Of a stretch of 64,000 bases of DNA, positions 36,147 to 45,245 are shown piece after piece. Below the pieces are notes generated by a model. It did no database searches. It saw nothing but the letters and a program-made list of their open reading frames with translations, and was not told the origin of the DNA. Source of the DNA: an uncultured Gammaproteobacteria bacterium (GTDB lineage: Bacteria > Pseudomonadota > Gammaproteobacteria > GCA-002705445 > GCA-002716945). Positions within the stretch are counted from its first letter, which is position 1. Every line of letters begins with the position of its first letter. A program made the translations under genes and the position numbers. The stretch is taken from positions 62,001-126,000 of the forward strand of contig CACEHM010000002.1 in NCBI GenBank assembly GCA_902559355.1, read 5' to 3'.

Positions 36147-36839
36147 TTGTTACATCTTTGGAATAAAAAATTTTCATATAGTAATCTCTCCAGGGTAACA
36201 GACAAAACTGGTGGTAGATTTTATAGCTCAAATGGTGAGAAAGTACCATCTGTTACGACTATTCTAGATAAAACTAAATCTCAAAAAGATAAGGATGCCT
36301 TAATTGCATGGAAGGAAAAGGTTGGACAAATAGAAGCATCACGAATATCAAAAGAATCTATGTCGAGAGGAGATAAAATGCATAAGCATCTCGAAGATGC
36401 ACTGCATGGTAAACAGTCACTTGATTTTGATATCATGGATGATAATGAAAAGAAAATGTCACAAGTTATTCTTGATCAAGCATTAGAAAAAAAATTAAAT
36501 GAAATTTGGGGTTGCGAAACACCTCTTTTCTACCCGGATTCACACGCAGGTACAACAGATTTATGTGGGGTTTATAATAACAAGGAATCTATTGTTGATT
36601 TCAAATCATCAACAAAAACGAAAAGAAGAGAGTGGATTACAGATTACTTTCTACAAACCGCAGCCTACGCTCTCGCTCATGATTTGCAACATAATACTAA
36701 TATTAAACAAGGCGTTATACTAATATGTACACCTAAGTTTGAATTTCAAGAATTTATTATTAAAGATAATGAGTTTCTATGGTTTCAAAAAAAATTCTTA
36801 GAACGTGTTGCAAAATATAAAATGTTAAACAGAAATTAA
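36147..36839 (+). CDS. PD-(D/E)XK exonuclease related to MGME1 and phage exonucleases
   Basis: A 230-residue protein with the PD-(D/E)XK nuclease core. It has the N-terminal block GGRFYSSNGEKVPSVTTIL (residues 22-40), the RGDKMHKHLE helix (74-83), GTTDLCGVYNN with the metal-binding Asp138, IVDFKSSTK with Asp151 and Lys153, and the QTAAYALA helix with Gln170 and Tyr174. This order is that of mitochondrial MGME1 and of exonucleases of cyanophages and pelagiphages, which act on single-stranded DNA ends. The only in-frame start before these motifs is TTG at 36147, without a clear ribosome site. It lies between ftsH and folP, genes that are normally adjacent, with two bases to folP. Its cellular role is unknown. 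Confidence 0.75.
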   Translation: MLHLWNKKFSYSNLSRVTDKTGGRFYSSNGEKVPSVTTILDKTKSQKDKDALIAWKEKVGQIEASRISKESMSRGDKMHKHLEDALHGKQSLDFDIMDDNEKKMSQVILDQALEKKLNEIWGCETPLFYPDSHAGTTDLCGVYNNKESIVDFKSSTKTKRREWITDYFLQTAAYALAHDLQHNTNIKQGVILICTPKFEFQEFIIKDNEFLWFQKKFLERVAKYKMLNRN

Positions 36840-36841
36840 AA

Positions 36842-37639
36842 ATGAATTCTAAAGTAGAAATAATGGGAGTTTTAAATATTACCGACAATTCATTCTATGA
36901 TGGTGGTAAATTTAATAGTCTAAAAGCATCAATTGATCACGCAAAAAAATTAATTAATGATGGTGCTGATATTATTGATATTGGCGCAGAATCATCTAAA
37001 CCAGGATCTGACCCAGTTTCAAGCACAGATCAAATACGTAAAATTGAACCTTTAGTAGAAGCTTTAAGAGATATTTCAAACATTACTATATCCATAGATA
37101 CAAGAAGCTCAAAAGTAATTTCCCATTTATTAAAATATAAAATTAACATTGTAAATGATATTTCATCTCTTGAAGATAAAGACCTTCTAGATATTGTAAA
37201 ATCTAATAGATTATCGATTTCATTAATGCATATGTTAGGTACTCCTAAAACTATGCAGATTAATCCAATTTACGATAATGTCGTTGATGATATATATGGG
37301 TATTTAAAAAATAGAGCGGAACTTTGCATTAATCATGGTATCGATAAAAGTAATATTATCATTGATCCAGGCTTTGGTTTTGGCAAAACATTGGATCATA
37401 ACTATGAGATATTAAATAACTTAGAAAAGTTCAGTAACATGGGATATCGCGTCCTCTCAGGAATATCAAGAAAAAGCATGATTGGTGATGTTCTTAATAA
37501 ACCTGTAACAGATAGACTTTACGGCAGTCTTGCTGCATCAGTAATAGCGATTAAAAATAGTACTAGCATTCTTCGCGTGCATGACGTTAGAGAAACTAAA
37601 ATGTTATTGAACTTCAAAGAACTAATTAGAAATTCATAA
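36842..37639 (+). CDS. folP: Dihydropteroate synthase
   Basis: Joins p-aminobenzoate to the pterin pyrophosphate in folate synthesis. The TIM-barrel protein of 265 residues has IMGVLNITDNSFYDGGKF, GADIIDIGAESSKPGS (usual ESTRPG, here ESSKPG), IDTRS, NDIS, IDPGFGFGKT and the C-terminal RVHDV motif. It starts almost at the first conserved strand, shorter at the N terminus than enteric enzymes. It overlaps glmM by one base. Confidence 0.94.
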   Translation: MNSKVEIMGVLNITDNSFYDGGKFNSLKASIDHAKKLINDGADIIDIGAESSKPGSDPVSSTDQIRKIEPLVEALRDISNITISIDTRSSKVISHLLKYKINIVNDISSLEDKDLLDIVKSNRLSISLMHMLGTPKTMQINPIYDNVVDDIYGYLKNRAELCINHGIDKSNIIIDPGFGFGKTLDHNYEILNNLEKFSNMGYRVLSGISRKSMIGDVLNKPVTDRLYGSLAASVIAIKNSTSILRVHDVRETKMLLNFKELIRNS

Positions 37640-38982
37640 TGAAGTTATTTGGAACAGATGGTGTTAGAGGTACATATGGAAATTTTCCAATGGACAACCC
37701 TACAATCAAAAAAATAGGCTTAGCCTTGAGTAAAATATTAGATAATAATATCAAAAATATTTATATTGCTCATGATGGAAGAGAATCATTTAAATCAGTT
37801 TATAGAAATCTATTAGAAGGTATTCTTTTTGAAAAAGCATATTCTATCAAGTTTTTGGGAATGCTGCCTACACCAGCCTTACCTTTTATTCTTTCGCATA
37901 ATAAATCTCAAGATTCAATTGGTATTCAAATAACTGCATCTCATAATCCTTACAATGATAACGGTATAAAAATCTTTGGTTATAATGGGTATAAAATTTC
38001 TAGAAATGAAGAAAAAGCAATTGAGGAAATCGTTAATTCTCAAGATAATTTTCAAAAAGAAATTGATTGTGATTTAAATGTTGACCAGTCAACTGTGGAT
38101 CTCTATTCACATTATCTCTCAGAGAAGTTAACCAAAGATATAAAGTTTAAGAAAAAATTAAATATTGCACTGGACTGTTCAAATGGAGCAGTCTCAAATA
38201 TATTCAAATCACTAAAAGTTCCTAATAATATTTCATTTGCTCTATTGAATAACTTATCTAATGGAAAAAATATTAATCATAATTGTGGAGCCGTTTATCC
38301 AGAAAACCTTTCACAATTTGTCAAAGATACTAATAGGAAGCATGATAAAAATAATAATGAATGGATTGACTTCGGTATAGCTTTTGATGGAGATGGCGAT
38401 AGGACTATACTAATAAGTGATAGTGGTAAAATTATAGATGGAGATGAAATTCTATATATTTTATCCACCCATAATTTTCCTGCCACTTCAACAATAGTAG
38501 GAACTGTAATGACAAATTATGGAATAAGAACAAGCTTTGATAAATTGGGTTATAACTTTATAGAAACAGCAGTGGGTGATAAGAATGTTTTAGAGGGAAT
38601 TATTCAACATAATGCAAAGATTGGTTCCGAGTCATCTGGTCACGTAATTCATACCGACTCAAGTAATATACCTATTGGAGATGCTATAATCACACTAATT
38701 AAAATAATACATCTACTTGAAGCAAGTAATTCTTCACTTGATGAGTTATATCCTGAATCATTGAAAATACCATCTGAGCTTATTAACATCAAAGTAACCG
38801 ACAAAGAGTCTTGGATAAAAAATAATTATACAAATTTTAAGAAAGTAGAAGAAATCTTAAATGAAGATGGTAGAATCCTTATAAGAGAATCTGGGACGCA
38901 ACCACTAATAAGAATTCTCATAGAGCACAGATCTGAGAATACACTTTCCAAAGCAAAGGAAATTATTGATAATATTATATAA
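37639..38982 (+). CDS. glmM: Phosphoglucosamine mutase
   Basis: Converts glucosamine 6-phosphate to glucosamine 1-phosphate for UDP-GlcNAc synthesis. The 447-residue protein has MKLFGTDGVRG, the phosphoserine loop ITASHNPYNDNGIK, the metal loop AFDGDGDRTI, the sugar-binding GSESSGH, and the phosphate loop RESGTQPLIRI. In the last motif Gln replaces the usual Glu of SGTEP, a mild departure. It stands after folP and overlaps tpiA by one base. Confidence 0.95.
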   Translation: MKLFGTDGVRGTYGNFPMDNPTIKKIGLALSKILDNNIKNIYIAHDGRESFKSVYRNLLEGILFEKAYSIKFLGMLPTPALPFILSHNKSQDSIGIQITASHNPYNDNGIKIFGYNGYKISRNEEKAIEEIVNSQDNFQKEIDCDLNVDQSTVDLYSHYLSEKLTKDIKFKKKLNIALDCSNGAVSNIFKSLKVPNNISFALLNNLSNGKNINHNCGAVYPENLSQFVKDTNRKHDKNNNEWIDFGIAFDGDGDRTILISDSGKIIDGDEILYILSTHNFPATSTIVGTVMTNYGIRTSFDKLGYNFIETAVGDKNVLEGIIQHNAKIGSESSGHVIHTDSSNIPIGDAIITLIKIIHLLEASNSSLDELYPESLKIPSELINIKVTDKESWIKNNYTNFKKVEEILNEDGRILIRESGTQPLIRILIEHRSENTLSKAKEIIDNII

Positions 38983-39734
38983 TGTCAAAAAAAATAATCG
39001 CAGGTAATTGGAAGCAAAATGGAAACATCAAGTCAAGTATTAAGCTTGCACAAGATATTATTCTCGGAATAAAAAAAAATAATATTAAACACGAAGTAAT
39101 AATATTTCCGCCAAGCATTTATCTGTTATCAATAAAAAATATTAATAAAAAAGAAATTATTAATATTGGTTCCCAAAATGTATCTGCATATAATGATGGA
39201 GCACTCACTGGAGAGATTTCAGCTACAATGTTGAAAGACTCAAAAATTCAATATTGTCTTGTTGGGCACTCAGAAAGAAGACATATCCTAGATGAAAATA
39301 ACTTATCTCTATGTGAGAAGGTTTCAAGGCTTCGTGAAAATAATATTAAAGTAATATATTGTATTGGAGAGACTCTAAAAGAGTATAAAACTAAAAGAAC
39401 TAAATACATCCTCAATAAACAATTACAATCTCTATTTAAAAGCTTAAATAATTCAAAAAGATCCAATAAAGCAATAATTGCTTATGAACCTGTTTGGGCG
39501 ATAGGCACAGGTCTGATTCCATCAGCCAAAGAATTATCTAATACTTTTGGTTATATACATAATACTGTTAAGAGATATAACGAATCTAATGAGTCCATTA
39601 AGTTGCTATATGGGGGAAGTGTCTCACCAGAAAATGCACAATCTTTGATGAAGACACAATACGTTAGTGGGCTTTTAATTGGTGGCGCATCTCTAATAGC
39701 AAAAAAATTTATTGATATTTGTTCCACAATTTGA
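38982..39734 (+). CDS. tpiA: Triosephosphate isomerase
   Basis: Interconverts dihydroxyacetone phosphate and glyceraldehyde 3-phosphate. The 250-residue barrel has AGNWKQNGN with the substrate Lys, the electrophile His in VGHSERR, the catalytic Glu in AYEPVWAIGTG, the phosphate-gripping loop 6 and LYGGSVSPENA. It is coupled to glmM by a one-base overlap and is followed by secG after 12 bases, the usual gammaproteobacterial order. Confidence 0.96.
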   Translation: MSKKIIAGNWKQNGNIKSSIKLAQDIILGIKKNNIKHEVIIFPPSIYLLSIKNINKKEIINIGSQNVSAYNDGALTGEISATMLKDSKIQYCLVGHSERRHILDENNLSLCEKVSRLRENNIKVIYCIGETLKEYKTKRTKYILNKQLQSLFKSLNNSKRSNKAIIAYEPVWAIGTGLIPSAKELSNTFGYIHNTVKRYNESNESIKLLYGGSVSPENAQSLMKTQYVSGLLIGGASLIAKKFIDICSTI

Positions 39735-39746
39735 GATAAATACACA

Positions 39747-40058
39747 ATGCAAACAGCGATACTAACTATTCACATCATATTGGCAGTAATTTTGATTATA
39801 TTAGTGCTCGTTCAACAAGGAAAAGGCGCAGATGCAGGCGCAGCATTTGGCTCTGGCGCATCATCTACAGTCTTCGGCGCTAGAGGTAGTGCAACATTTA
39901 TGAATAAAGTTACAACAGTAATCGCTCTAAGTTTCTTTGTAACTAGCCTTAGCCTCGCCTATATCTCTTCAAATAAATCATCAGGTTCTAAAAGCTTGAT
40001 TAGCGATACCGTTCAGGAAGAGACAATTGATAAACAAGAAGAATTCAATAAACCTTAA
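39747..40058 (+). CDS. secG: Preprotein translocase subunit SecG
   Basis: Accessory subunit of SecYEG, 103 residues with two membrane helices (about 5-23 and 52-72). The cytoplasmic loop carries the typical VQQGKGADAGAAFGSGASST and VFGARGSATFMNK segments. The tail is hydrophilic. The stop codon is directly followed by the first base of tRNA-Leu, so tRNA release from a secG transcript depends on RNase processing at that point. Confidence 0.93.
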   Translation: MQTAILTIHIILAVILIILVLVQQGKGADAGAAFGSGASSTVFGARGSATFMNKVTTVIALSFFVTSLSLAYISSNKSSGSKSLISDTVQEETIDKQEEFNKP

Positions 40059-40140
40059 GCCGATGTGGTGGAATTGGTAGACACGCTGTCTTGAGGGGGC
40101 AGTGGCGTGAGTCGTGCCGGTTCGAGTCCGGCCATCGGCA
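40059..40140 (+). tRNA. tRNA-Leu (anticodon GAG)
   Basis: Full cloverleaf with a long variable arm as expected for leucine. Acceptor GCCGATG/CATCGGC, D-arm TGGTGGAATTGGTAGACA, anticodon stem CTGTC/GGCAG with loop TTGAGGG (GAG at 40093-40095), variable arm within TGGCGTGAGTCGT, T-arm GCCGGTTCGAGTCCGGC and discriminator A. The CCA end is not encoded. Same position (between secG and nuoA) as in many gammaproteobacteria. Confidence 0.96.
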
Positions 40141-40142
40141 GT

Positions 40143-40706
40143 TTATGGACTAACCCATAAATCTTCTTTTTTATCATTTAAGAATATATTTGCTCTTCTA
40201 TGTCCCTCTCTTTTAAGAAATAGCCAATCTATTTTGCGCAATTTTATTTCTACCACACAAAAAAAATCGCTTTCTTTATTCTCAATATTCTTTTCAAAGT
40301 TATCATAATTATTGATTGGAGTGCCAGGAAGAGGATTTTGAAAATAACATTCTTTAGAAATATCACCCATTTTCTTCCATGAGCTATCAGATTTTTTATT
40401 TTTATAATTAATATTTGCTATACCGAAGCACCTTATTTGGAGCTTTGACGATTTACTATAGAAAACACAACATACGTCAGGATTAGAATTTAGGTGTTCA
40501 ACTTTTTCTGCGTGAAAGTTTGTATGAAATGTAAGTAGATTATTTGTAGCATCATAGCCTCGTAAAACTACAGTTCTTCCAGAAGGTACTTCTCCGGTTG
40601 TGCAAAGAGTAAAAGTTCTAAAATCAGATTTTCTATTTTTCACACCATCTAGAAGATTTGATGATATGTTTTCTCTTACATTTACTAATGTTTCTATGTC
40701 TTTCAT
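40143..40706 (-). CDS. Pyridoxamine 5'-phosphate oxidase-like FMN-binding protein
   Basis: A 187-residue split-barrel flavoprotein. It shows RTFTLCTTGEVPSGRTVVLRGYD, LLTFHTNFHAEKVEHLNSNPDVCCVFY and a C-terminal IDWLFLKREGHRRANI, resembling the Alr4036/PNPOx-like FMN-binding group rather than canonical PdxH, which has a longer RxxPxDxxF-type core. The reaction is not known; a role in flavin-dependent oxidation or reduction is inferred from the fold. It stands opposite to its neighbours, two bases from the tRNA end, and diverges from nuoA. Confidence 0.8.
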   Translation of the reverse strand: MKDIETLVNVRENISSNLLDGVKNRKSDFRTFTLCTTGEVPSGRTVVLRGYDATNNLLTFHTNFHAEKVEHLNSNPDVCCVFYSKSSKLQIRCFGIANINYKNKKSDSSWKKMGDISKECYFQNPLPGTPINNYDNFEKNIENKESDFFCVVEIKLRKIDWLFLKREGHRRANIFLNDKKEDLWVSP

Positions 40707-40765
40707 GAAGGTTATCTACCTACAATGCCTGTTAGTATTTGATTACATATAGGATATAATAAGAT

Positions 40766-41122
40766 ATGTTATTTGAATACCTACCAATTTTAATTTTTTT
40801 ATTCATTGCTTTGATATTTGCATCTGTAATGATGACCGCGGGTTTCTTTTTCGGAGGGAGTAATCCTGATTCTGAAAAAAATTCACCATATGAGTGTGGA
40901 TTTGAACCGTTTGAAGATAGTCGAATGAAATTTGATGTAAGATTCTATCTTGTAGCCATACTATTTATCATATTCGACCTTGAGATTGCTTTTTTGTTTC
41001 CTTGGGCTGTCGTTCTAGATCATATAGGTCATGAAGGATTTTTAGCTATGGCTGTATTTTTATTTATTTTACTAATTGGTTTTATATATGAATGGAAAAA
41101 AGGGGCTTTAGAGTGGGATTAG
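40766..41122 (+). CDS. nuoA: NADH-quinone oxidoreductase subunit A
   Basis: Membrane subunit of complex I, 118 residues with three helices. The loop between helices 1 and 2 has the hallmark [42 protein letters not shown] pattern (key residues YECG, the acidic DLE). First gene of the 14-gene nuo operon, diverging from the flavoprotein gene with 59 bases between. Confidence 0.95.
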   Translation: MLFEYLPILIFLFIALIFASVMMTAGFFFGGSNPDSEKNSPYECGFEPFEDSRMKFDVRFYLVAILFIIFDLEIAFLFPWAVVLDHIGHEGFLAMAVFLFILLIGFIYEWKKGALEWD

Positions 41123-41592
41123 AAAATATAAAAAGAGACGGCTTTGTTTTAGCTGACTCAGATAGTTTATTTGACTGGGCAAGAACAGGTTCGTTATGGC
41201 CTATGACATTCGGTTTGGCATGCTGCTCTATAGAAATGATGCATGCAGGCGCTTCAAGATATGACTTAGACAGATTTGGAATGTTATTTAGACCAAGCCC
41301 TAGACAATCTGATGTTATGATTGTTGCAGGCACACTTGTAAATAAGATGGCTCCAGCTTTAAGAAAAGTTTACGATCAAATGGCTGATCCTAAATGGGTT
41401 ATCTCTATGGGTTCTTGTGCTAACGGAGGTGGATATTATCACTATTCATATTCTGTTGTAAGAGGTTGTGACCGAATCGTTCCGGTGGATGTTTATGTGC
41501 CTGGTTGCCCTCCAACTGCTGAAGCACTGCTATACGGTATCCTTCAATTACAAAATAAAATAAGAAATAAAAATAGAATAAAAATTAAATAA
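41113..41592 (+). CDS. nuoB: NADH-quinone oxidoreductase subunit B
   Basis: Holds the N2 [4Fe-4S] cluster at the quinone site: ACCSIEMM contributes the paired Cys, followed by [10 protein letters not shown] and [11 protein letters not shown]. The GTG at 41113 is preferred as start, with AAGGGG about nine bases upstream and a ten-base overlap with nuoA; an ATG at 41092 would add seven residues and overlap by 31 bases. About 159 residues, short at the N terminus. Confidence 0.9.
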   Translation: MGLENIKRDGFVLADSDSLFDWARTGSLWPMTFGLACCSIEMMHAGASRYDLDRFGMLFRPSPRQSDVMIVAGTLVNKMAPALRKVYDQMADPKWVISMGSCANGGGYYHYSYSVVRGCDRIVPVDVYVPGCPPTAEALLYGILQLQNKIRNKNRIKIK

Positions 41593-41595
41593 CTT

Positions 41596-42240
41596 ATGAA
41601 TAAAATTAGGGAATTATTTCAAGAGTTAGTTATTGATTATGTTGAATCTGACATGATTACTCTGACTGTTGATAAATTAAATCTTAGGAAAGTTCTTAAA
41701 ACCCTCAAAGAAACAAAAGATTTACAGTTCAATCAACTAATAGACTTATGCGCTGTTGATTTAATTGAATATGGGCAATCAGAATGGGAAACAAAAGAGA
41801 CAACATCCAAAGGTTACAATAGAGGTATAAATCCTCAGTCACACAGCAGAATTGACTTTGTTACTGAAGATGTTAATCAGGAATATAAATTGTGTGTTGT
41901 TTATCATCTGCTATCTATTAAACATAATATGAGGATACGCGTTAAATGTAATTTATCTAATGAGTCATTAATTGTTCCGTCTGTAACGGATATTTTTGCA
42001 TCTGCTGATTGGTATGAGAGAGAAGCTTATGATTTATTTGGTGTATTATTCGAAGGCCATCAAGATTTAAGAAGGATACTTACTGACTATGGCTTTATAG
42101 GACATCCCTTCAGAAAGAAATTTCCTCTAATAGGTAATACTCAGGTTACTTATGACCCTGAGCAAAAAAAAGTAGTAAATGTCCCTGTTGATATATCACC
42201 AAGAACGCTAGTTCCAAAAGTTATAAGGAAGAGAAAATGA
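41596..42240 (+). CDS. nuoC: NADH-quinone oxidoreductase subunit C
   Basis: Peripheral-arm subunit of 214 residues, separate from NuoD (fused in enteric bacteria). The signature region is [41 protein letters not shown], then [10 protein letters not shown]. An insertion around residues 55-85 ([14 protein letters not shown]) lengthens the N-terminal half. It overlaps nuoD by four bases. Confidence 0.95.
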   Translation: MNKIRELFQELVIDYVESDMITLTVDKLNLRKVLKTLKETKDLQFNQLIDLCAVDLIEYGQSEWETKETTSKGYNRGINPQSHSRIDFVTEDVNQEYKLCVVYHLLSIKHNMRIRVKCNLSNESLIVPSVTDIFASADWYEREAYDLFGVLFEGHQDLRRILTDYGFIGHPFRKKFPLIGNTQVTYDPEQKKVVNVPVDISPRTLVPKVIRKRK

Positions 42241-43490
42241 GCGATTATAAAAATTTTACAATGAATTTTGGACCGCAACATCCAGCGGCCCATGGAGTGC
42301 TGAGATTAATCTTAGAAATGGATGGCGAAGTTATTCGTAGTGCTGATCCTCACATAGGACTTTTACACAGAGCAACAGAAAAATTGGCAGAGTCTAAACC
42401 TTACAATCAAAATATTGGCTACATGGACAGATTGGATTATGTCTCTATGATGTGTAATGAACATGCATATGTTCTAGCAATTGAAAAGTTATTAAAATTA
42501 GAAGTTCCAGTAAGAGCTCAATATATTCGTGTAATGTTTGATGAAATCACAAGAATTTTAAATCACCTTTTATGGCTTGGTGCCCATGCATTAGACATTG
42601 GAGCAATGTCGGTATTTTTATATGCATTCAGAGAAAGAGAGGATTTAATGGATTGTTATGAAGCCGTATCAGGAACAAGAATGCATGCTACATATTATAG
42701 ACCTGGTGGAGTAGCAAAAGACTTACCTAATGTTATGCCTAAGTTTATGCTAAACAAAAATCAAAATTTAGAGCAAATAGAAACACTTAATTATAATAGG
42801 GAAGGCACCTTATTAGATTTTATAGATAGTTTTGTAGATAGATTTCCTAAAAATGTCGATGAATATGAAAATTTATTAACAGAGAATAGGATTTGGAAAC
42901 AAAGAACTGTTGGTATTGGTGTGGTATCACCCGAGCGTGCTATTGATTTAGGGTTTACTGGCCCTATGTTAAGAGGGTCTGGTGTAAGCTGGGACCTTAG
43001 AAAAAAAGAGCCTTATGAAGTATACAAAAATCTTAAGTTCGACATTCCAATAGGAACAGAAGGAGATTCGTATGACCGCTATCTAGTAAGAATACAAGAA
43101 ATGAGAGAGTCGGCAAAGATTATCCAGCAGTGCTGTGAATGGCTAAAAAAAGATGATGGGCAACATATCTCGTCTAACTCAAAAATAGCACCACCTGATC
43201 GAGATGATATGAAAGATAATATGGAGTCTCTAATACATCATTTTAAATTATTCAGTGAAGGTTACTGTGTACCAGAAGGTGAGGTATATGCTGCAGTGGA
43301 AGCACCGAAAGGAGAATTTGGAGTATATATGATTTCAGACGGCGCAAATAAACCATACAGATTAAAAATTAGAGCACCAGGGTTCCCTCATCTTGCGGCA
43401 CTTAATGAGATGTCTAAAGGCCATATGTTATCAGATGTTGTAGCAATAATTGGTACTCAAGATATAGTTTTTGGTGAGATTGATAGATGA
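42237..43490 (+). CDS. nuoD: NADH-quinone oxidoreductase subunit D
   Basis: The 49-kDa-type subunit forming the quinone cavity with NuoB, 417 residues. Family blocks: [68 protein letters not shown]-like [13 protein letters not shown] and the C-terminal [18 protein letters not shown]. The His of the HPAAHG loop and the Tyr of [10 protein letters not shown] region line the quinone site. It overlaps nuoE by four bases. Confidence 0.96.
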   Translation: MSDYKNFTMNFGPQHPAAHGVLRLILEMDGEVIRSADPHIGLLHRATEKLAESKPYNQNIGYMDRLDYVSMMCNEHAYVLAIEKLLKLEVPVRAQYIRVMFDEITRILNHLLWLGAHALDIGAMSVFLYAFREREDLMDCYEAVSGTRMHATYYRPGGVAKDLPNVMPKFMLNKNQNLEQIETLNYNREGTLLDFIDSFVDRFPKNVDEYENLLTENRIWKQRTVGIGVVSPERAIDLGFTGPMLRGSGVSWDLRKKEPYEVYKNLKFDIPIGTEGDSYDRYLVRIQEMRESAKIIQQCCEWLKKDDGQHISSNSKIAPPDRDDMKDNMESLIHHFKLFSEGYCVPEGEVYAAVEAPKGEFGVYMISDGANKPYRLKIRAPGFPHLAALNEMSKGHMLSDVVAIIGTQDIVFGEIDR

Positions 43491-43987
43491 CGGATTCTAA
43501 ACATATATTTTCAGAAAATATGAGTAAAGAGATTGACTTAATCAGAAGTAAATTTCCAAAGGATAAAAGTAAGTCAGCAATAATAGAATCATTATTAATC
43601 ATTCAGCATGATAATAATGGTTTCCTCAACGATGAACTAATCACCTCGCTCGCAAATTACTTAAGCATACAGAAAATTGATGTTTATGAAGTAGCAACTT
43701 TTTATTCTATGTTTAACTTAAAACCTATAGGCAAAAATATAATATCTGTATGTACAAACATTTCATGCATGTTAAGAAATTCTGATGGTATTGTTAGTCA
43801 TATTGAAAAGAGATTAAAAATTAAAATTGGCGAGTCCACTAAAGATAATAAATTTTACCTTAAAGATGAAATGGAATGTCTTGCTGCTTGTAACGGCGCT
43901 CCGATGATGCAAGTAAATCATATCAATTATGAGAATCTTACAACTGAAAAAGTTGATAAAATATTAGATGAGATTGCTAATGACTAA
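43487..43987 (+). CDS. nuoE: NADH-quinone oxidoreductase subunit E
   Basis: Carries the N1a [2Fe-2S] cluster. The ligands are in CTNISC and, further on, [14 protein letters not shown]. The N-terminal part has the helical region with [13 protein letters not shown] and [11 protein letters not shown]. Length 166. It overlaps nuoF by eight bases. Confidence 0.95.
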   Translation: MTDSKHIFSENMSKEIDLIRSKFPKDKSKSAIIESLLIIQHDNNGFLNDELITSLANYLSIQKIDVYEVATFYSMFNLKPIGKNIISVCTNISCMLRNSDGIVSHIEKRLKIKIGESTKDNKFYLKDEMECLAACNGAPMMQVNHINYENLTTEKVDKILDEIAND

Positions 43988-45245
43988 CTTATGCACATCA
44001 ACTTTTTCTCTTAAGAATCCTTCAAGTATTGAGACTTATCTGTCCCAAGATGGTTATAGCTCCTGGAAAAAGATAATTTCTGGAGAGATACCTAAATCTG
44101 AAGTTATAACAATTATAAAAGAGTCTGGGCTTAGAGGCAAAGGAGGAGCAGGATTCTCTACGGGACTGAAATGGTCATTTATTAATTCAAGTGATCAACA
44201 AAAGTACCTTGTTTGTAACTCCGATGAAAGTGAGCCAGGTACATGTAAAGACCGGGATATACTCAGATACAATCCTCATGCTGTCATAGAAGGAATGTTA
44301 ATTGCTTCTTATGCTATTGGGGCATCTGTTGGCTATAATTATTTGCGTGGAGAATTTATCGGTGATCAATGGGTTGTATTTAACAAAGCCGTCAAAGAAG
44401 CTTATGAATATAATTTTATAGGTAAAAATATTTTGAAATCTAATTTATGTATTGAGATAGTCCCACTAATTGGTGCAGGAGCTTATATTGTTGGTGAAGA
44501 AACTGCAATGTTAGAATCTATTGAAGGCAAAAGAGGAATGCCAAGGATAAAACCGCCTTTTCCTGCTGTACAAGGACTGTATGGTAAACCTACAATCATT
44601 AATAACACTGAAACACTAGCCACTGTTCCATATATTATAAAAAATGGTTCGGAATGGTATAAAAATCTTGGAGTAAATGATTCTGATGGAGTAAAAATGT
44701 TTTGCATGAGCGGACATCTAAATAAACCATCTGTAATTGAGGCACCACTAGGCGTACTATTTTCTAAATTATTAGATGAATGTAAGGGTGTACTGGATGA
44801 CAAAAAACTAAAAGCAGTTATACCTGGAGGGTCATCAGTTCCAGTAGTAAAAGGTGAAGATATCATGGAAACACCAATGGATTATGAGTCCCTAATGAAG
44901 ATAGGGACTATGCTAGGTTCTGGAGGAATTATTGTAATGGACGAATCTACGTGTATGGTCTCCGTCCTTGAAAGAATTTCAAGATTTTATTATGCAGAAT
45001 CATGTGGGCAGTGTACTCCATGTAGAGAAGGAACTGGATGGTTATACAAGACATTAGTTAAAATTAGATCAGGTAATGGCGATCAATCAGATCTAGATTT
45101 ATTAAATAAAGTTGCAACTCAGATAGAGGGACATTGTATTTGTGCATTAGGAGATGCAGCGGCCATGCCTGTAATAAGTTTTCTTAAACACTTTTGGACT
45201 GAATTTGAGTATTATGTCGATAAGAAGCAATCAATGGTTATATAG
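43980..45245 (+). CDS. nuoF: NADH-quinone oxidoreductase subunit F
   Basis: NADH- and FMN-binding subunit with the N3 [4Fe-4S] cluster, 421 residues. The NADH loop is LRGKGGAGFSTGLKW, the FMN region NSDESEPGTCKDRDI, and the cluster ligands are in SCGQCTPCREG and, further on, HCICALG. The ATG at 43980 is preferred over one at 43968 because it fits the family N terminus (SIETYLSQDGY follows shortly). Confidence 0.95.
   Translation: MTNLCTSTFSLKNPSSIETYLSQDGYSSWKKIISGEIPKSEVITIIKESGLRGKGGAGFSTGLKWSFINSSDQQKYLVCNSDESEPGTCKDRDILRYNPHAVIEGMLIASYAIGASVGYNYLRGEFIGDQWVVFNKAVKEAYEYNFIGKNILKSNLCIEIVPLIGAGAYIVGEETAMLESIEGKRGMPRIKPPFPAVQGLYGKPTIINNTETLATVPYIIKNGSEWYKNLGVNDSDGVKMFCMSGHLNKPSVIEAPLGVLFSKLLDECKGVLDDKKLKAVIPGGSSVPVVKGEDIMETPMDYESLMKIGTMLGSGGIIVMDESTCMVSVLERISRFYYAESCGQCTPCREGTGWLYKTLVKIRSGNGDQSDLDLLNKVATQIEGHCICALGDAAAMPVISFLKHFWTEFEYYVDKKQSMVI

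Noticed and set aside
36103-36839. Prophage remnant around the exonuclease gene
   Set aside because: Only one phage-like gene is present; there are no integrase, structural genes, direct repeats or tRNA attachment site and both neighbours are intact core genes.
44483-44866. 127-codon open frame on the minus strand
   Set aside because: Antisense shadow of nuoF without protein-like features.
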